From positions 1 through 8,712 of the forward strand of contig VERS01000053.1 of NCBI GenBank assembly GCA_018882545.1: 8,712 bases of DNA, written 5' to 3'. Numbering within the stretch: the first letter of the stretch is position 1; each line of letters starts with the position of its first letter. The position numbers and the translations under genes are program-made. The notes under the pieces were generated by a model that was given only the letters and a program-made list of their open reading frames with translations, did no database searches and was not told where the DNA came from. The DNA comes from Mycobacterium sp. (GTDB lineage: Bacteria; Actinomycetota; Actinomycetes; Mycobacteriales; Mycobacteriaceae). Positions 7,422-8,712 of the stretch are shown here, one piece after another.

Positions 7422-7442
7422 ACCTGCCGCGGTCCCGGCGCG

Positions 7443-8712
7443 CTAGTCGGCGATGATGACGGGGGTGTCCTTGTGCAACGTCTCGCCGCGGAAAAAGGCG
7501 GGTGACATCGACCGCCAGATCATCATCAGCACGAGGCCGAGCAGAATCAGCCCGACGCCGAGGATGAGCACCAACCCGACACCGAAGATGCTCGCCCCGC
7601 TGCCGTAGTCCGGCGAGGCGGCGTCGCGCAGGGTGATGACCAGCACGCCCAGCAGACCCAACCCCCCCAGTAGCGGGAACAGGAATTTGAAGACGAAGCT
7701 GTTCACGTTGACGAACAACTCGCGTCGGAAGAACCAGATGCAGGCGAATGCGGTCAGACCGTAGTAGAAGCAGATCATGATGCCCAGGGCGTAGATGGTG
7801 TCGGTCAGGGCGTTCTTGCTCAGCAGGTGCATCACGGTGTAGAAAGTGCCCGCCACGACCCCGGCTGCCACCGTCGCGTAGGACGGCGTGAGGTAGCGGG
7901 GATGGATTGCCGCGAAACGTGACGGCAGCGCCTTGTAGGTCGCCATGCCCAGCATCGTGCGCGAGGACGGCAGAAACGTCGTGATCAGGCTGGCCGTGCT
8001 GGAGGCCAGTACCGCAAGGAACAGCAGAAGGTGCCACGGCTTGCCGAGTACCGGTTCGGCAAGCTCGCCGAACACATTCGCGGCGTTCTCCTCGTTACCC
8101 AGCCCCAGACCCTCGCTGCCGGTGCCGGCGAACATCTGACTGGCGGTCGCCACGATGAGGTAGGTCAGCAGGATCGACAGCACGCAGAGCAGCGCAGCTC
8201 GCCCGGGCGTCTTGTCAGCGTCCTTGGATTCCTCGTTGACGGTCAGTGAGGTGTCCCAGCCCCAGAAGGCGAAAATCGAGCCGGACAGCCCGGCGATGAA
8301 GGCCGAGAGGGTCAGTCCGGCCGGGCTGAACCAATCCCACGAAAATGCCATCCCGGTCGGGGCGGAACCGGACTTGGCGATCGCGACGACTGAGAAGACG
8401 GCGAGGATGAGCAGCTGGAATCCGACCAGGACGAACTGCACCCGCTCGGTGGTGGTGATGCCGCGGTAGGCCACCCAGGTGGCAACGGTCAGGAATACTA
8501 TGCAGGTTCCCACGTTGATCAGTTGGTTCTCCCACAGATCGCCGATCTTCTCACTTCTGAAGAGATCCCCGAGGAACTGATAGAAGAACTCCACCGCCAC
8601 CCCGGCGAGGTTGGACAGCACGATCGCGGTCGCAAGGATCGCGGCCCATCCGCCGATCCAGCCGATGTAGGGACCGAAGGCCTTGGTGGTCCAGGTGAAC
8701 GAGGTGCCGCAG
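7443..8712 (-). CDS. APC-superfamily amino acid/amine permease, N-terminus beyond right edge
   Basis: This is an integral membrane transporter of the amino acid-polyamine-organocation superfamily, probably bringing an amino acid or amine into the cell with protons. The frame is open to the edge: 422 codons are visible, starting with Cys-Gly-Thr-Ser-Phe at 8711, and the stop is TAG at 7445-7443. A GTG at 8621 lies inside a membrane helix and is not the true start. Counted from the first visible residue, about ten hydrophobic helices can be seen near 16-43, 66-83, 91-113, 134-150, 171-193, 227-247, 279-298, 305-327, 341-361 and 373-399. With the usual 12, the first one or two lie outside the window. 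GWDTSLTVNEESKD (151-164) after the fourth visible helix is typical of the family. The short tail (TPVIIAD) is cytosolic. The substrate cannot be read from the sequence; the neighbouring amine oxidase suggests an amine. ATP-grasp and oxidase genes lie downstream of its 3' end. Confidence 0.9.
   Translation of the reverse strand, partial: CGTSFTWTTKAFGPYIGWIGGWAAILATAIVLSNLAGVAVEFFYQFLGDLFRSEKIGDLWENQLINVGTCIVFLTVATWVAYRGITTTERVQFVLVGFQLLILAVFSVVAIAKSGSAPTGMAFSWDWFSPAGLTLSAFIAGLSGSIFAFWGWDTSLTVNEESKDADKTPGRAALLCVLSILLTYLIVATASQMFAGTGSEGLGLGNEENAANVFGELAEPVLGKPWHLLLFLAVLASSTASLITTFLPSSRTMLGMATYKALPSRFAAIHPRYLTPSYATVAAGVVAGTFYTVMHLLSKNALTDTIYALGIMICFYYGLTAFACIWFFRRELFVNVNSFVFKFLFPLLGGLGLLGVLVITLRDAASPDYGSGASIFGVGLVLILGVGLILLGLVLMMIWRSMSPAFFRGETLHKDTPVIIAD

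Noticed and set aside
7399..7451. GCCGAC...GTCGGC inverted pair across the oxidase/permease junction as a bidirectional terminator
   Set aside because: The arms are only 6 bp, the loop is about 40 nt and there are no T tracts; such short matches are common in GC-rich DNA.
7339..8037. 232-codon open frame on - in another frame of the permease region
   Set aside because: Arg/His-rich shadow frame; the permease frame gives clean membrane helices.
8619..8621. GTG as the permease start codon
   Set aside because: The same frame stays open to the window edge with typical APC sequence, so the GTG is an internal valine codon within a membrane helix.

Overview
The window is high-GC actinobacterial DNA, most likely from a mycobacterium (Mycobacterium or Mycolicibacterium). 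The strongest sign is the long (p)ppGpp synthetase/hydrolase gene. From memory its protein matches M. tuberculosis Rel almost residue for residue through the HD, synthetase, TGS and ACT domains. It also follows the end of apt, which is the mycobacterial gene order.

Layout, left to right: (1) 1-149, 3' end of apt on +. (2) 203-2557, rel on +, complete. (3) 2587-3867, a 6-aminohexanoate-dimer-hydrolase (NylB)-like serine hydrolase on +, 29 bp behind rel. (4) 3892-5361, an ATP-grasp protein of unassigned function on -. (5) 5362-5474, a 113-bp divergent promoter region with a perfect 12-bp inverted repeat. (6) 5475-7421, a complete copper/TPQ amine oxidase on +. (7) 7443-8712, an APC-superfamily permease on -, cut by the right edge. 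There are no RNA genes, insertion sequences or CRISPR arrays, and no gene-free stretch exceeds 113 bp. The two convergent gaps are only 24 and 21 bp, and neither shows a convincing intrinsic terminator.

apt and rel are purine-salvage and stringent-response housekeeping genes. In M. tuberculosis the gene after rel is ppiB; here four other genes follow. Their predicted chemistry fits amine and amide metabolism: a permease to import an amine or amino acid, a quinoprotein oxidase to deaminate a primary amine, an ATP-grasp enzyme that could form an amide or carboxylate bond, and a NylB-type hydrolase that could cleave an amide or ester. That they form one pathway is inference. The sequence supports the four families, the shared divergent promoter region of the ATP-grasp and oxidase genes, and the tight packing. 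The least understood member is the ATP-grasp protein, whose C-terminal part I do not recognise.
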